Positions 36,240 to 46,404 of a DNA stretch of 64,000 nucleotides are shown piece after piece. The DNA is from Heliocidaris erythrogramma (taxonomy: Eukaryota > Echinodermata > Echinoidea > Camarodonta > Echinometridae). A program made the position numbers and the translations under genes. How positions within the stretch are numbered: position 1 is the first letter of the stretch; the number at the start of each line of letters is the position of its first letter. The notes under the pieces were generated by a model that made no database searches, had not been told where the DNA came from, and saw only the letters and a program-made list of their open reading frames with translations. The DNA lies in NCBI GenBank assembly GCA_025617745.1, contig CM046855.1, positions 16,833,880 through 16,897,879 of the forward strand. Direction: 5' to 3'.

Positions 36240-37280
36240 TTGTAGCAGGTTTTACGTGGCTACGTAAAGCTTCTATTTCATAACAGTTCTTTGATGAAAA
36301 ATTACTGTTTCAGATGCAATGGCTGTTAACAAATAGTCTATCAAATCCTAGCCTTATGTATGATAAAGAAAATATATTTTCTGTATATTTATTGTATGTG
36401 TTTACTCAATCAAAATCTGAGTAAGCAATGACGAGGAGTGCTTATCAAATATAAATATATTTAATGATAATGCAACAGAATGATTCAATGGTTCCCACTA
36501 ATTTTTTTAAAATAAATATTCGCTCCCTCGTTGGTACAACCAGTGTATTTAGAAATTTTATTTTATACCACAATTCTACCTTCCCCCTGGGTAGATGTCT
36601 TATTTTATTTGTATTAGTTATATTTGCAATGCAATGTAATTATTTGATTCTTGGTGAAAACTTTGATAAATATTAATCTGATTTGACACAATTTTATTTG
36701 GTTTTAATTCATTTGATTTATGCTGGATTCTTCACTTTTGTAAATAATTGTGTTATCCCTCTTTAATTACCTTGTGTAAGTTCAACTCTCTGTACTGTAT
36801 TTTTTGGTTACCATATCTACTAAATACAACTGATCACTGTGGTTGTATCTACTGCTGATGTATACAAGCAACTTGACAAACAATTAAGCTAATCCACTTA
36901 GATCTAAACATTTCAAGAAACTTTCTAAAGCGAGAACCAGTTTTCTGGAAACGTGACGACTGTAAACACAAACATACAAATAGGGGCATGGAATAGAGCA
37001 GACAGGTGATACGTTTGTCGCTATTGACCATCCGAACCTCCAGTTATGACGAATACTGCCAAGATCTGCTGTCAAGGTTTCGGGTTCTTGACCTAAGGAA
37101 GTGGTCTGGAATATTGAAACAAACAAAGGCTAAGATTGAAGAAGGCGACTCTTTTTTGCTTCATGTTTAAGGGGCAGTATTTGAGTTGATCATATAAGTA
37201 AGGTGGTTGTTCTGAGCAAACGCTTATGTGGCCGGAGTGCAGACAACCCAAAAAGGTAAACATATTAATCGCGCCAAGAA
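36240..37280. other. AT-rich spacer, no gene supported
   Basis: The stretch 36440-36840 is especially T-rich on the plus strand and might be decayed repeat 3' sequence, but no motif is diagnostic. Confidence 0.35.
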
Positions 37281-37285
37281 CAAAG

Positions 37286-37302
37286 TGACGTCACGACGTC
37301 AG
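37286..37302. promoter_or_regulatory. CRE-like site TGACGTCA
   Basis: TGACGTCA, the full palindromic cyclic-AMP response element bound by CREB/ATF bZIP proteins, is followed directly by CGACGTCAG, which contains a further ACGTCA half-type site. The motif match is exact; occupancy and target gene are unknown. Confidence 0.35.
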
Positions 37303-37309
37303 AAGGTCA

Positions 37310-38395
37310 TCGTCATAAAGTTGATCGAAGGTAGATCTTAAGTAATTTTGGAGTTAATAGTTTTATTGAGACATGTTTATTCAAAGGTCAATCACTAATA
37401 GAACCCCTTTTGTTGAGGGATTTTCCTTCATGCTTGATGATATTAGAGTGTGTTCTGAGAAACCGTTCCCCATACAGGAACCGATAAATGTTTATACTTG
37501 ATGCGGGGAAAATTGTATGGGTCTATGTTTAAGTCTTTTGATTATGCAACATACCTATAGTATGTAGGTAAACTCAGCAGGCGCGGATTTAAGAAGATGC
37601 TGTGACATGGTGAACACTACCCGCCGCTATGATAGAAAACAGGAACATATTTTACATTACAAATGGCAAATACCATTTTCACATTTGAACTTTCGGACAT
37701 TTTAAAGCTTTGAATGGAAAAAGTTGTGAAATGACTTAATAAGCACTATTATGAACACTTATCGTTGCTTGCTGTAATTCAGTCATAATACATGTATTAT
37801 CATGATTATGTATCAAATAATGATTATCACTATATTTCATGTAATTACTCATTGAATGAAAGTCTATATTAGTGAATAATCAATGTGTAGAATATCACTC
37901 ATAAGAACCCAATTTTACATTGAACTCGGCACGTGATACATAATGTAGTCTTTATCTTTATGTGTTCATAATAACGTGTTGTCATCAGCGTTCCAAGAAA
38001 TTGGCGGGCTACTCTTGTTAACTTATCAATCAATTAACATTATTTACAAGAATCAGTGATGAACTCAATTTTCAATTGCATTATTTACAGCGAAGTCAAT
38101 ATACTTGAATAAGATTCGAACCCCATCCTCGTGTGAATTTACGACTGTGAATATGATTACGGGGCAGTGTCGTGAAAGAACCTGCGGAGGAAGAAGAAGA
38201 ATAAGGGAAAAGACGAAAATGGCGGCTTAGCAACAGTCGATGGTGATATCTATGTGGCCTTCGAACCCCATATAGCATGCCATTGTGGGAGTCTGGTTAA
38301 TGTTTAACTAGACGTGTTGGGGTTAGAAGCGTATGCACCTCAATGACTAACATGGCATGGGACATATTAATCTCTGTCAGACTATTCAGTGACGA
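37310..38395. other. AT-rich spacer, no gene supported
   Basis: Nothing beyond short chance frames. GATTCGAACCCC near 38111 resembles a tRNA T-arm complement but the rest of a cloverleaf is missing. Confidence 0.4.
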
Positions 38396-38398
38396 TGC

Positions 38399-38714
38399 AA
38401 ATTATGATGAGTGATATTATGAAGTAAGAAAAAAAAAAGCGGGAATGTATAGGCGCAACGCCTTCATAAAATCACAGAAAATATACTCGTATGGTACGGT
38501 CGTGAACATGGCATTGTAAAACAAAACGTGAATGTTTCAAAATCAAATCATGTAAATTCATGCCAATTTCAAATTATGATGAGTGATATTATGAAGAAAG
38601 GAAAATGTAGGCGCAATGTTTTCATAAAATCACAGAAATATACTCGTATGGTACGGTCGTGAACATGGAATTGTAAATGTTTCAAAATCAAATCATGTAA
38701 ATTCATGCCAATTG
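38399..38714. repeat. Diverged tandem duplication, about 171 and 144 bp copies
   Basis: Copy 1 (38399-38569) and copy 2 (38571-38714) both start AAATTATGATGAGTGATATT, share AAATCACAGAAA, TATACTCGTATGGTACGGTC and GTGAACATGG, and end in TCATGTAAATTCATGCCAAT. Copy 2 lacks part of the A-rich segment near 38431 and a block near 38520. Small differences show it is not brand new. Function unknown. Confidence 0.9.
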
Positions 38715-38719
38715 TATAT

Positions 38720-39110
38720 TATGTAGGTATAAATAATCGAGAAAATCTAGGAGAGCTTGGCATAAGAAGAGGAATTTTTTTTTGGAATTATTTTGCATTT
38801 TACAGTAAAATGCCACGATTTTCTGACTAACCTAAAATTTACATTGCTAAATACAGTAATCATTTTTGAAGAGCTTCAACATGTCACAAATTTGAATCAA
38901 ATGTTGTTTCACATACGTTTTTAAATAATGATTTCGAAAAAGAGTAGGTCTGTTGCATTATGTAACGATGTTGGTTTTTCTTCCTCATAATTTAGCCAGA
39001 AAAGACACTTATGAAATTATTCATAACTGACGACATAATTGTTTAAAGGGGTACACTTTTGCAGGGCCCTCTACCTATTGTGCTCTGTACTCTTGTCCAG
39101 GACTATTCCC
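38720..39110. other. AT-rich spacer
   Basis: TTTAAAGGGGTAC near 39043 recalls the terminus of the MITE at 42213, but the similarity stops after about 13 bases. No gene. Confidence 0.35.
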
Positions 39111-39124
39111 ATAATGCAACTCTT

Positions 39125-39310
39125 CAGTTTCAGTTTCAGTTTTCATATTTCATATTTCAAATAACATAATTGGAACATAAACAATGGCCGTCGTATTATT
39201 ACAATATTAGAGGAAAATATATTCAATACTTTCAACAAAAGAAGAAGAAAGAAATGCAAGTATACATGCAGAGAAACAAATCAATATTTCCATCATTTTA
39301 AAGTTGGGAT
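39125..39310 (-). repeat. Possible LINE 3' tail, minus strand
   Basis: Read on the minus strand, AT-rich sequence ends in GAAATATGAAATATGAAAAC then a repeated GAAACT unit. Such short-repeat tails end many non-LTR retrotransposons. No coding part is recognised. Confidence 0.35.
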
Positions 39311-39589
39311 GACAAACTAGTTTGGCGTGAAATATGAGGGAATCTCGTAAGAAGCTATAGGCTTGTAATATTGTAGATTCCCTTAAGAATAAACAGTCTT
39401 TGAGATTATTACATCGCCTGATCATGTCTTGTAGTCTTTTCTTGCAGTTTTATTATTTCAAATGTATAAGTAAACCACTTAGTGAACGTTTGTTACTCGT
39501 CAGCCCTTTAAGGGGTCCCTTCAAGTAATCTAAAGATGATTCCCGGGTTGTGTGATTAGGATAAAGTTGGGGTACATAACACTCTCAGA

Positions 39590-39673
39590 AATGTTTGTTA
39601 AAAATATGGGGTGTTTTTAAACCAACAGTTGGTAGGCTCATATTTTAACCAACCTAAAACTTTTCTGAGAGTG
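39590..39673. mobile_element. Harbinger-like MITE, 84 bp
   Basis: The left end CACTCTCAGAAATGTTT is matched at the right end by the complement of CACTCTCAGAAAAGTTTT. TAA lies directly on both sides (39587-39589 and 39674-39676), as expected for the 3 bp TWA target duplication of PIF/Harbinger elements. It is too short to encode protein. It is related by termini and by a shared ctcata-type interior to the element at 41550-41760. Confidence 0.75.
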
Positions 39674-39679
39674 TAAGTC

Positions 39680-40990
39680 GATCTTTAAGTACATTGCTTC
39701 ATCACTTGTAAAGATCATGATAATAACGCGATGGAGTAAAACTTGTGAGTCATTACCAATTTTGAAATCGCCCCTTACCCTTATACCTTTTCCAACAAAA
39801 AGAAGAAAATCTTCCCTTCCGTGCGAATCATTTTGAGTGGAGGGATCCTCCCCTTCGTGTAATTCCCTGAGGGCTGTGTGCTGAGAGGAGGACTATAGGA
39901 ACATGCCAACAATGAATAAGTTTGACCGGAATCTTCAGACGAAAATGTGATGTCTTGTCAGAATAAGAGACCCTTACATCAATCAAAATCTTTTTACAAG
40001 ATAGAGAAGAAATACAAATCTTATTCTCAAAAAAAAATGAGGAGGAAATAAAATCATTTTGGTCTTCCCAAGACGATATTATAAGCACAAACAAGATGGG
40101 ATTGACTTAAACTTGAAAACAGTGACCTTGGGAGGTCGGTGTGAAAGTCGATTGTTTGGTCACGCGGTCCAACACACACCCAAGAATAGTTTGCACTCGA
40201 ACGTGTCTTCCGAACACTTCTACCTCTGTACACAAGCCAAAAAACTTTAATATGTTGTAGAAGCATGACAGCCGTCAATGGCGATCTTAAATTGAAATGC
40301 TGTTCTCGACTTAACAAGTTTTTGGACCGGTTTTTGTCCCGCACACGGTTGGGCATACGCCTTCCATTGAAGAAGGCAGAGGAAAGAAAAAGAAGGCTTG
40401 AAATCACAGCATCTATCATAATGCAATGAATATCTGCAGCTTGTCAAAACAAATTACTCCTCAGCTAAGCAAATCTATCCTTTGAATAGGAGAATGTTTG
40501 CTTCCAAAAATTTATAAATATATTATTCGAAAAGACGTATTTGAGACGATTTTGACCCTGTGTCCCGCCGAATTTTTGAGAAGGGTTGAAGCAATCTTCT
40601 GTAGCTGCGGAAATCTACTTGTGTCAAGGTCGTTTTTTTTTAAATATATTTTGGGGTGGTCAAACAGGAAAATAAGAATCATTGCATCTATCCCATCTCC
40701 ATAGGACTTTTCTTAAAAGGCGAGATAGCCTGCAACAGCTACATGTATTCCTTGTTGTTTCCATGTTTACAATTATCCCAACCGTAAAATCATTATAAGC
40801 AGATTTGGAATTTCATAGCAATATCAGTTCAAGTGATAACAATTCACAAGAACATTGTTTTTACGAAATAAATCATGATTAAAATGCAAATGAATCACTT
40901 ACTTGGGTCAAAATGGATGGAAAACATATTCTCGTGATTGCTGCATGAAGGGTGCAATTTTGACTGGAGTTTCAATTAAGACATCTTCTT
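39680..40990. other. Unique DNA, no gene supported
   Basis: Frames of 121 codons (40054-40419, minus) and 88 codons (39828-40094, minus) overlap others and show no domain; they are considered chance. No RNA gene. Confidence 0.4.
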
Positions 40991-40993
40991 CAT

Positions 40994-41067
40994 CCCCCAC
41001 CCCGCGCGATTTCCTTACGGGGAAGGGGCATACGCCGGCTTCACCCCTATCGTGGATACGCCAGTCT
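40994..41067 (-). mobile_element. Inverted copy of the TGGCGTATCCA-headed repeat
   Basis: On the minus strand the sequence starts ACTGGCGTATCCACGATAGG near 41066 and continues with GTGAAGCCGGCGTATGCCCC. It matches the repeat at 35215 through TGGCGTATCCA and the following GAAGC-GGCGTA-G-CCCC block. It is a short non-coding fragment, possibly of a hAT-type element. Confidence 0.5.
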
Positions 41068-41283
41068 ATCGAATTATTCACATTACTTAATTGATGAGAT
41101 AAGGTCAAATTCATTCCAGATAGGTCAGAAACATGTGAACCATCTCCCTCAAATAGTTCATTTTGTTTGTAGATTATGGCAAGTTAGAGGGTTTAGATCC
41201 CTACCGGTGGCATTTTATCTATACCATTATCTCTCTTGACCAAGGTGTAGTCTGTGGTATACCTCGTGGAATGTATTTCTTTC

Positions 41284-42060
41284 CAATCTTAATAGCAAGT
41301 TGCTTTGAAAGAAAGAGGAAAAATTAGAGAAGCAGATTGGTGAAAGTTTGAACGAAATCGGACAAGCAATAAGAAAGTTATGAATTTTTGAAAGTTGTAA
41401 TCACTATACATATGGGAATTTCAAATTGGCCGAATAGGTAATGTCACTGTGATGTAGCTGTGGACAACCCCCCATTCGCTCCAACACACAAAATGACTAA
41501 AATGTCACCTTTTTCAAAATGTATTACTGTGTAGGATCTTTTTCTTTCACACTCTTAGAAATGTTGGGTAAATGCCACTGGGTAAATGAAGATTGGGCAT
41601 AGGTTGGTTAAATCTTGCTCAACTTTTACATGCATTTACCCAACATTGGTCAAAAATAAGAATGAAATTGGTAAAGTTTACCTAAAAGTTGGTCGGACTC
41701 ATAAGGGCCCTCATGTTGGGTAAAATTTGGGTAAAATTTTGCCCAATATTTCTAAGCGTGCATGAGGACGTATAAGAATATGCTATCTCCAATATATTTT
41801 GAGTACTGCCCCGAGGGTAAAAGCGCCTTGAAGAAAACCGCAAATTAATGATATTTTTGTGTACGACAAACGGGAGAGTTGTCCACAAAAGTGTCACAAT
41901 CGACTCACCAAATTGCCAATTTGAGATTCGCATAGATGTAGTGATCTCATTTTTCAAACATCCATTAACTTTCTTAGTCCTTGTCCGATTTCTTTCAAAC
42001 TTTCACCGTCCCGTTTTTCTTATTTTTCTGCTTTCACACAAATCATCTTATTACCAAGGT
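41284..42060. mobile_element. Foldback element with about 190 bp inverted arms
   Basis: The left arm (about 41284-41473) and right arm (about 41872-42060) are inverted copies. Shared blocks read GTGAAAGTTTGAA, GAAATCGGACAAG, TAAGAAAGTTA and GTGGACAAC on the left and appear as their complements on the right. Between the arms lies a Harbinger-like MITE (41550-41760). There is no transposase. A further arm of the same family is at 1158-1330. Outer ends and target duplication could not be fixed by eye. I recall similar foldback repeats as common in echinoderm genomes, which is from memory only. Confidence 0.85.
41550..41760. mobile_element. Harbinger-like MITE nested in foldback element, 211 bp
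   Basis: The left end CACTCTTAGAAATGTTGGGT and right end (complement CACGCTTAGAAATATTGGGC) form imperfect inverted repeats of about 25 bp. The interior repeats GTTGGGTAAA-type units several times. The termini match the family of the 84 bp element at 39590. No clean 3 bp target duplication is visible: flanks read TCA and CAT. It is non-autonomous and inserted in the centre of the foldback element. Confidence 0.75.
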
Positions 42061-42212
42061 TGGATTGCCCTCGTATAAAAATGCACTTGCATTGATAACG
42101 GCTAACAGAGTGAAAAGTCAGGATAATATTTCCTTTCTGCTTTGGAAAAGCTTAGAGGAATTATGTGGTGTTTGCTTCACAAAAACAGAATGTTATTAGC
42201 AGTTTATCTTAA

Positions 42213-42762
42213 AGGGGTACTCCGGCCTGAAAATAATATTAATTGAATGAATAGAGTAAAATTAAACAAGCAAAACACTGAAAATTTCATAGAATCCGAT
42301 AAAAAATAATAAAGTTATTGAATTTTTAAGTTTTGCATTATTTTGGGAAACAGTTCTATGCATGTCATCATGAATATGTAATGAGTGAGCTTCATTATTT
42401 CATTTTTTCATACATGTCTATAAAAAATATCTCCCTTGTAACAAAATAAGTTACAGCAATGATAAACTTACACATTAAATAAGGAGTCAGTCCTTTTAGT
42501 TATAGGCTTGGAGCAGAAAATTTGAATAATTGCAATTTCATATAATAAAATACAAAAGAAAAGCGGGGATATGACATCATCAGCTTACTCACTGCATATT
42601 CATGATGACGTGCATATCACTGTTTTACCAAAATAATGCAAAACTTTAAAATTCCATAACTTCATTATTTTTCATCCGATTTCGATGAAATTTTCAGTGA
42701 TTTGTTTGTTTAATTTTACTCTATTTATTCAATTCATATTAATTTCAGGCCGGAGTACCCCT
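42213..42762. mobile_element. MITE with 180 bp terminal inverted repeats and TTAA flanks, 550 bp
   Basis: The left arm starts AGGGGTACTCCGGCCTGAAA and runs to about 42390; the right arm (about 42583-42762) is its inverted copy with scattered mismatches. TTAA lies directly outside both ends (42209-42212 and 42763-42766), the target duplication typical of the piggyBac superfamily. The interior has no open frame of note, so it is non-autonomous. Arms include GAAAATTTCAT and TTTTGCATTATTTTGG on both sides. Superfamily assignment from the TTAA alone is inference. Confidence 0.9.
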
Positions 42763-42867
42763 TTAAGTATATCCTAAAGATTGAACATCAAATGCCAATT
42801 ATACTACAGCAGAATCTAATATAAATATACAGAACTGTTACAGTGATTCGATAAAGCTTTTGAAACA

Positions 42868-42899
42868 TTTTTTTTTTTTTTTTGGGGGGGGGGGGGGGG
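42868..42899. repeat. T16 followed by G16
   Basis: A poly-T run (42868-42883) abuts a poly-G run (42884-42899) on the plus strand. It could be a degraded retroposon junction or simple homopolymer expansion. Confidence 0.9.
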
Positions 42900-43544
42900 C
42901 AGGGGTATATTTCGTTGATTAATCCTACTGATCCTTACCACGTACTGGATGCTAAATCCGTTGTTCTTGCCTCTTAACTTTGGTTTATAATCACCAATTG
43001 GCATTCAAATTTACGACCGAATTTAGAGGATTATTCCAACTGAGATTACTTCCACGAATTGTTCACCCTTTGTAAGAAGATAAGTGATAAACCTGGTGAA
43101 ATAATACACAAGAAAAATAGGTAATGAGCTAATCTTCTATGAAATCGGCCGCTATCTCCCCCTGAAAGCAAATTTGGTGTCACCGATCTTAGCCCACTTT
43201 GGTAATCCTGTACTTGAATGCTAATTGATAATCCCGAATGCATCTTTTTATGTTCTTAAGCATTTAGATAAACATTACTGTGTCTTAAGTTGAACCTACT
43301 AACAAGTAGTTATTAGTAACCTGATTAATACATCCATTGCAAACACAATTAATGTAACTGTTGACATGGTATAGACTTCACATGATAACATTAAACAAAG
43401 TGGTTCGCCATGTTTTTGTCCTTTCATGTCATTGTGAAAAGAAATAAAAACATGATTAACGCTCTGTTTTTATTTACAAGCTGTGATTTCTCTACAATGT
43501 TCTTTGAAGTGTTTGGATAAAGGATATTAGTCAAAAATGGACCT

Positions 43545-43690
43545 CGGAGCCGGGGTGCTACAGGGCTGCTGCCGTGCCCCCTGAAAGAGTCTGTGATGGT
43601 TATGGCGGGGTATTTTTCCAGAGGGCTTCGGCGCCAAAGAAAAAATCCTCTCCACCACCACCCCCACCGCGAGAGAAATTCACCCAGGTT
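43545..43690. repeat. Candidate dispersed GC-rich repeat
   Basis: A GC-rich segment with GCCGGGGTGCTACAGGG followed by GTGCCCCC could form an imperfect hairpin. It then has GGCGGGGTATTTTTCC and a CCACCACCCCCACC stretch. It resembles repeats I have seen in marine invertebrates, but I cannot name a family. Confidence 0.35.
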
Positions 43691-43799
43691 TTTAGTTATG
43701 TTTTATCATTTCAAATAGACACCACTTTTTTTCAAATTTATAATAAGGTACATTAAACTGATATGAAGTGACAAACATATGAAGAAATTGTAGCAACTG

Positions 43800-43945
43800 A
43801 CAATAAAGAAACTCTTAAACAAGGGGCCGGACATGACTAGAACTTGTGCCAGTCAACTTATATAACGTTTTCAAATATTGTAAATATTGAATATATTGAT
43901 ATGCATTGTCTCTTGTTATTGGTAAATAAATACAATCATAATCAT
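43800..43945 (+). repeat. Possible LINE-like 3' tail, plus strand
   Basis: The segment ends in GTAAATAAATACAATCATAA and short ATC units, a form typical of non-LTR retrotransposon tails. No coding body is recognised upstream. Confidence 0.3.
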
Positions 43946-44053
43946 CTCATCATCAGAATTTGGCATTATGAACACTGCTGCATGAAGTATCTTATTAACA
44001 TCGACATTCTGTTCAGTTCATAATGACCATGTCTAGCCTTGACAACGTGGCCA

Positions 44054-44257
44054 CTCTCTCTAAAAAAAAAGGAGTGAATTTTCACTCTATTTTCACTCCC
44101 CAGGGAGTCACGTCAGTGATCACTTGTTTAGGAGTGAATATTGAGTGAATATCGAGTGCTCTCTAAAAAGAAAAGAGTGATTGTCACTCTATTTTCAGTC
44201 TATTTTCACTCGCCCGGGGAGTCACGTCAGTGATCACTCGATTTTTTTTTTAGAGAG
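44054..44257. mobile_element. Tandem-dimer MITE, 204 bp, 8 bp target duplication
   Basis: The element starts CTCTCTCTAAAAAAAAA and ends TTTTTTTTTTAGAGAG. Its flanks CGTGGCCA (44046-44053) and CATGGCCA (44258-44265) match at 7 of 8 positions, fitting the 8 bp duplication of hAT-type insertion. Internally it consists of two tandem copies: CTCTCTAAAA restarts at 44159, and each half carries GAGTGA, TTTTCACTC and GGGAGTCACGTCAGTGATCA. There is no transposase. Confidence 0.75.
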
Positions 44258-44269
44258 CATGGCCAGATG

Positions 44270-46230
44270 ATAACTAATGACCATGGAGTCATCATATTAT
44301 CTTAAAGCTATATTTAACTCTTGAAATACAATATTTTTTTTTAAAACTTGTCGTTCGTTGTATGAATTTATTTGTTAAGTATGAAATTGTCATTCTTACT
44401 ATTTATATTGGTTAAAATTTGAGATATTTTCCCCCAAAAGACAGAAGCATAGATGTTTTTGTTGTTTGGAATTAAATAAGTATATGAGAACTGAAAATAA
44501 AATGAACAAAATAATTAGATTTCTTATAAAACTCACATTTTCCAAATGAAATAACGAGAACTGAAAACAAAATGAACATGACATTGTTCCTATGGCAATG
44601 ACGTTAATTCAATCATTAAAAGAAAAACAACAGATTCTATAGTAAACCTGATTCTAATAAAATAAAACATATCAATGCCAATGATGCATACCATTTCATA
44701 TCAAATTAAAATGGGGAAAATCAAAATGTTTCCTTGAACTTTTTATACCTACATAAATTCCCAACATTAATTAATATCATGAAATAATTGTTGAAATCCG
44801 CTTTGGTTGAACATGTCAAAACAGGAAAAGAGAATGTGTGTATAAAAGTATTCTTAGAAATTGAGCAAAGACTCTCACAGATATTTCGAGTTTAGAGCTA
44901 TCTTGAAATTGATCGCCAAAAAAACTATTACTCCTTAAAATGTTCTTGGGACACGGCTATAATATTAAAGCGTTTTCGTTGTCCCCGCTTCGTTTTTAGT
45001 TCACTAATTCCACTAATTAGGAGACCTTTGTACACGATCAAACAATAGACATAGCAAACACAGTTCTGATTTCAATAGAAGTATTACAAATGGCTTGATG
45101 GGTATACAAAGTATGCTACAGTAAAGACCAAACTGTTTTACATTGGTTGACTTCAGCCCTTTATATATCCTTCAAAACTAACCAAAAAAATGTTGCACTA
45201 TGTTTGAAATCATGGATTATAAGAATGTGGGTATGCTAAAGGTATACAAGTATACAAACGATAAGTAAGGAATTATTTACGAAGAAAAAATAAAAATAAA
45301 CGGGGAAAAAAGGGTATATAAAACTACACAAACGTAAGGTTTATTATCATGTTCTAATTTCTTTCCATATTATATCAAAAGTATGTATTTCTTCGATTTA
45401 AAAAAAAACATCTAGAGGATTAAAAATCTTAATTATATATGGATTTTTTAGCGACTGGTTTCTATTTTGTTATAATCCATCACAATATAAAAGTTCTCTT
45501 GCATTAGTCGTTTATATTCAGCGTTTCTTTGATATATTTGATAAACAAAACAACACTCCCCGTAAGGTGAAATTCCCGCTTTGTTTTCATTCAGGACAAA
45601 AGCAAATTAAGTATAGGTAAATATTTACCGATTCCGGGCTTCAGGATCGAAAAGAGATTAATTTGTTCATAATCTATTTCCACCCCATTTTCGCCTCTTT
45701 TTTTCAAAGCCTTCTTCACATCGATCTCCCTTCTCCCCCTTTACTTTTTCTCAATTTTCTCTCAGTCAGTTTGGCAAAATAAGTTCTGAAATATTTGACA
45801 AATGTTTAGACTATTCGATAAACTAAAAATATCATATTTCATTACATATCGTATAGTCTTCTCATGTATTAGCACACCTGTTATTATATCAATCTGCGAA
45901 TTGCGGTAACTCTGCCTTAGCAAATGGTCTTGTATTAAAATAGTTCTTATATTCTCATTTTATCTTCTCATAACTGGAAGTACGTTATGTACAGTCAATA
46001 TTTATCTTTTTTACATTGTAATATAACAAGTGTCTCTATTACTGAATATAAATCATATTTTACTGCCAATAACTGTGTGGGAGAATAATAAGCCCCTCCA
46101 AAATCATATAAGCGATTATAATGGCAAACATTCATCAAATACACATGCAGTTGTGATGAAACGTGTATAGTTTGTGTGAACGCCATCTCACGAGAACATT
46201 TTAAAATGTTTTGCGACAATCACAAAGTAA
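44270..46230. other. AT-rich spacer, no gene seen
   Basis: No coding frame or RNA gene is recognised. It contains the palindrome at 45616-45629. Confidence 0.45.
45616..45629. promoter_or_regulatory. Palindrome GGTAAATATTTACC (paired forkhead cores)
   Basis: A perfect 14 bp palindrome that contains the forkhead core GTAAATA on both strands. The motif is exact; function is inference and single sites occur by chance in AT-rich DNA. Confidence 0.3.
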
Positions 46231-46234
46231 CCGA

Positions 46235-46399
46235 AATCTTTCAACAATGATCAATAATTTTTCACTATCATTCGTTTTTGACTCTATACCATGACATATT
46301 TTGCCGATATAATGTAATCTTTCAACAATGATCAATAATTTTTCACTATCATTCGTTTTTGACTCTATACCATGACATATTTTGCCGATATAATGTAAT
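46235..46399. repeat. Exact 81 bp tandem duplication
   Basis: Two copies of an 81 bp unit (46235-46315 and 46316-46396) are identical by eye and followed by the first three bases of a third. Because 81 is a multiple of three, a short minus-strand frame reads through and repeats a 27-residue peptide; this frame has no recognisable domain. The identity suggests a recent duplication, a length-polymorphic locus or an assembly effect. Confidence 0.95.
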
Positions 46400-46404
46400 A
46401 CGTT

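Noticed and set aside
38100-38175. Possible tRNA on the minus strand (GGGGTTCGAATC)
   Set aside because: The T-loop-like string is present, but the stem bases do not pair and no D-arm, anticodon arm or acceptor stem can be built.
39039-39075. Second copy of the TTAA-flanked MITE
   Set aside because: Similarity to the TTTAAAGGGGTAC terminus ends after about 13 bases and no opposite arm is present.
40054-40419. 121-codon minus-strand frame
   Set aside because: No recognisable domain, overlaps other frames of similar length, and no transcript-like signals; regarded as chance.
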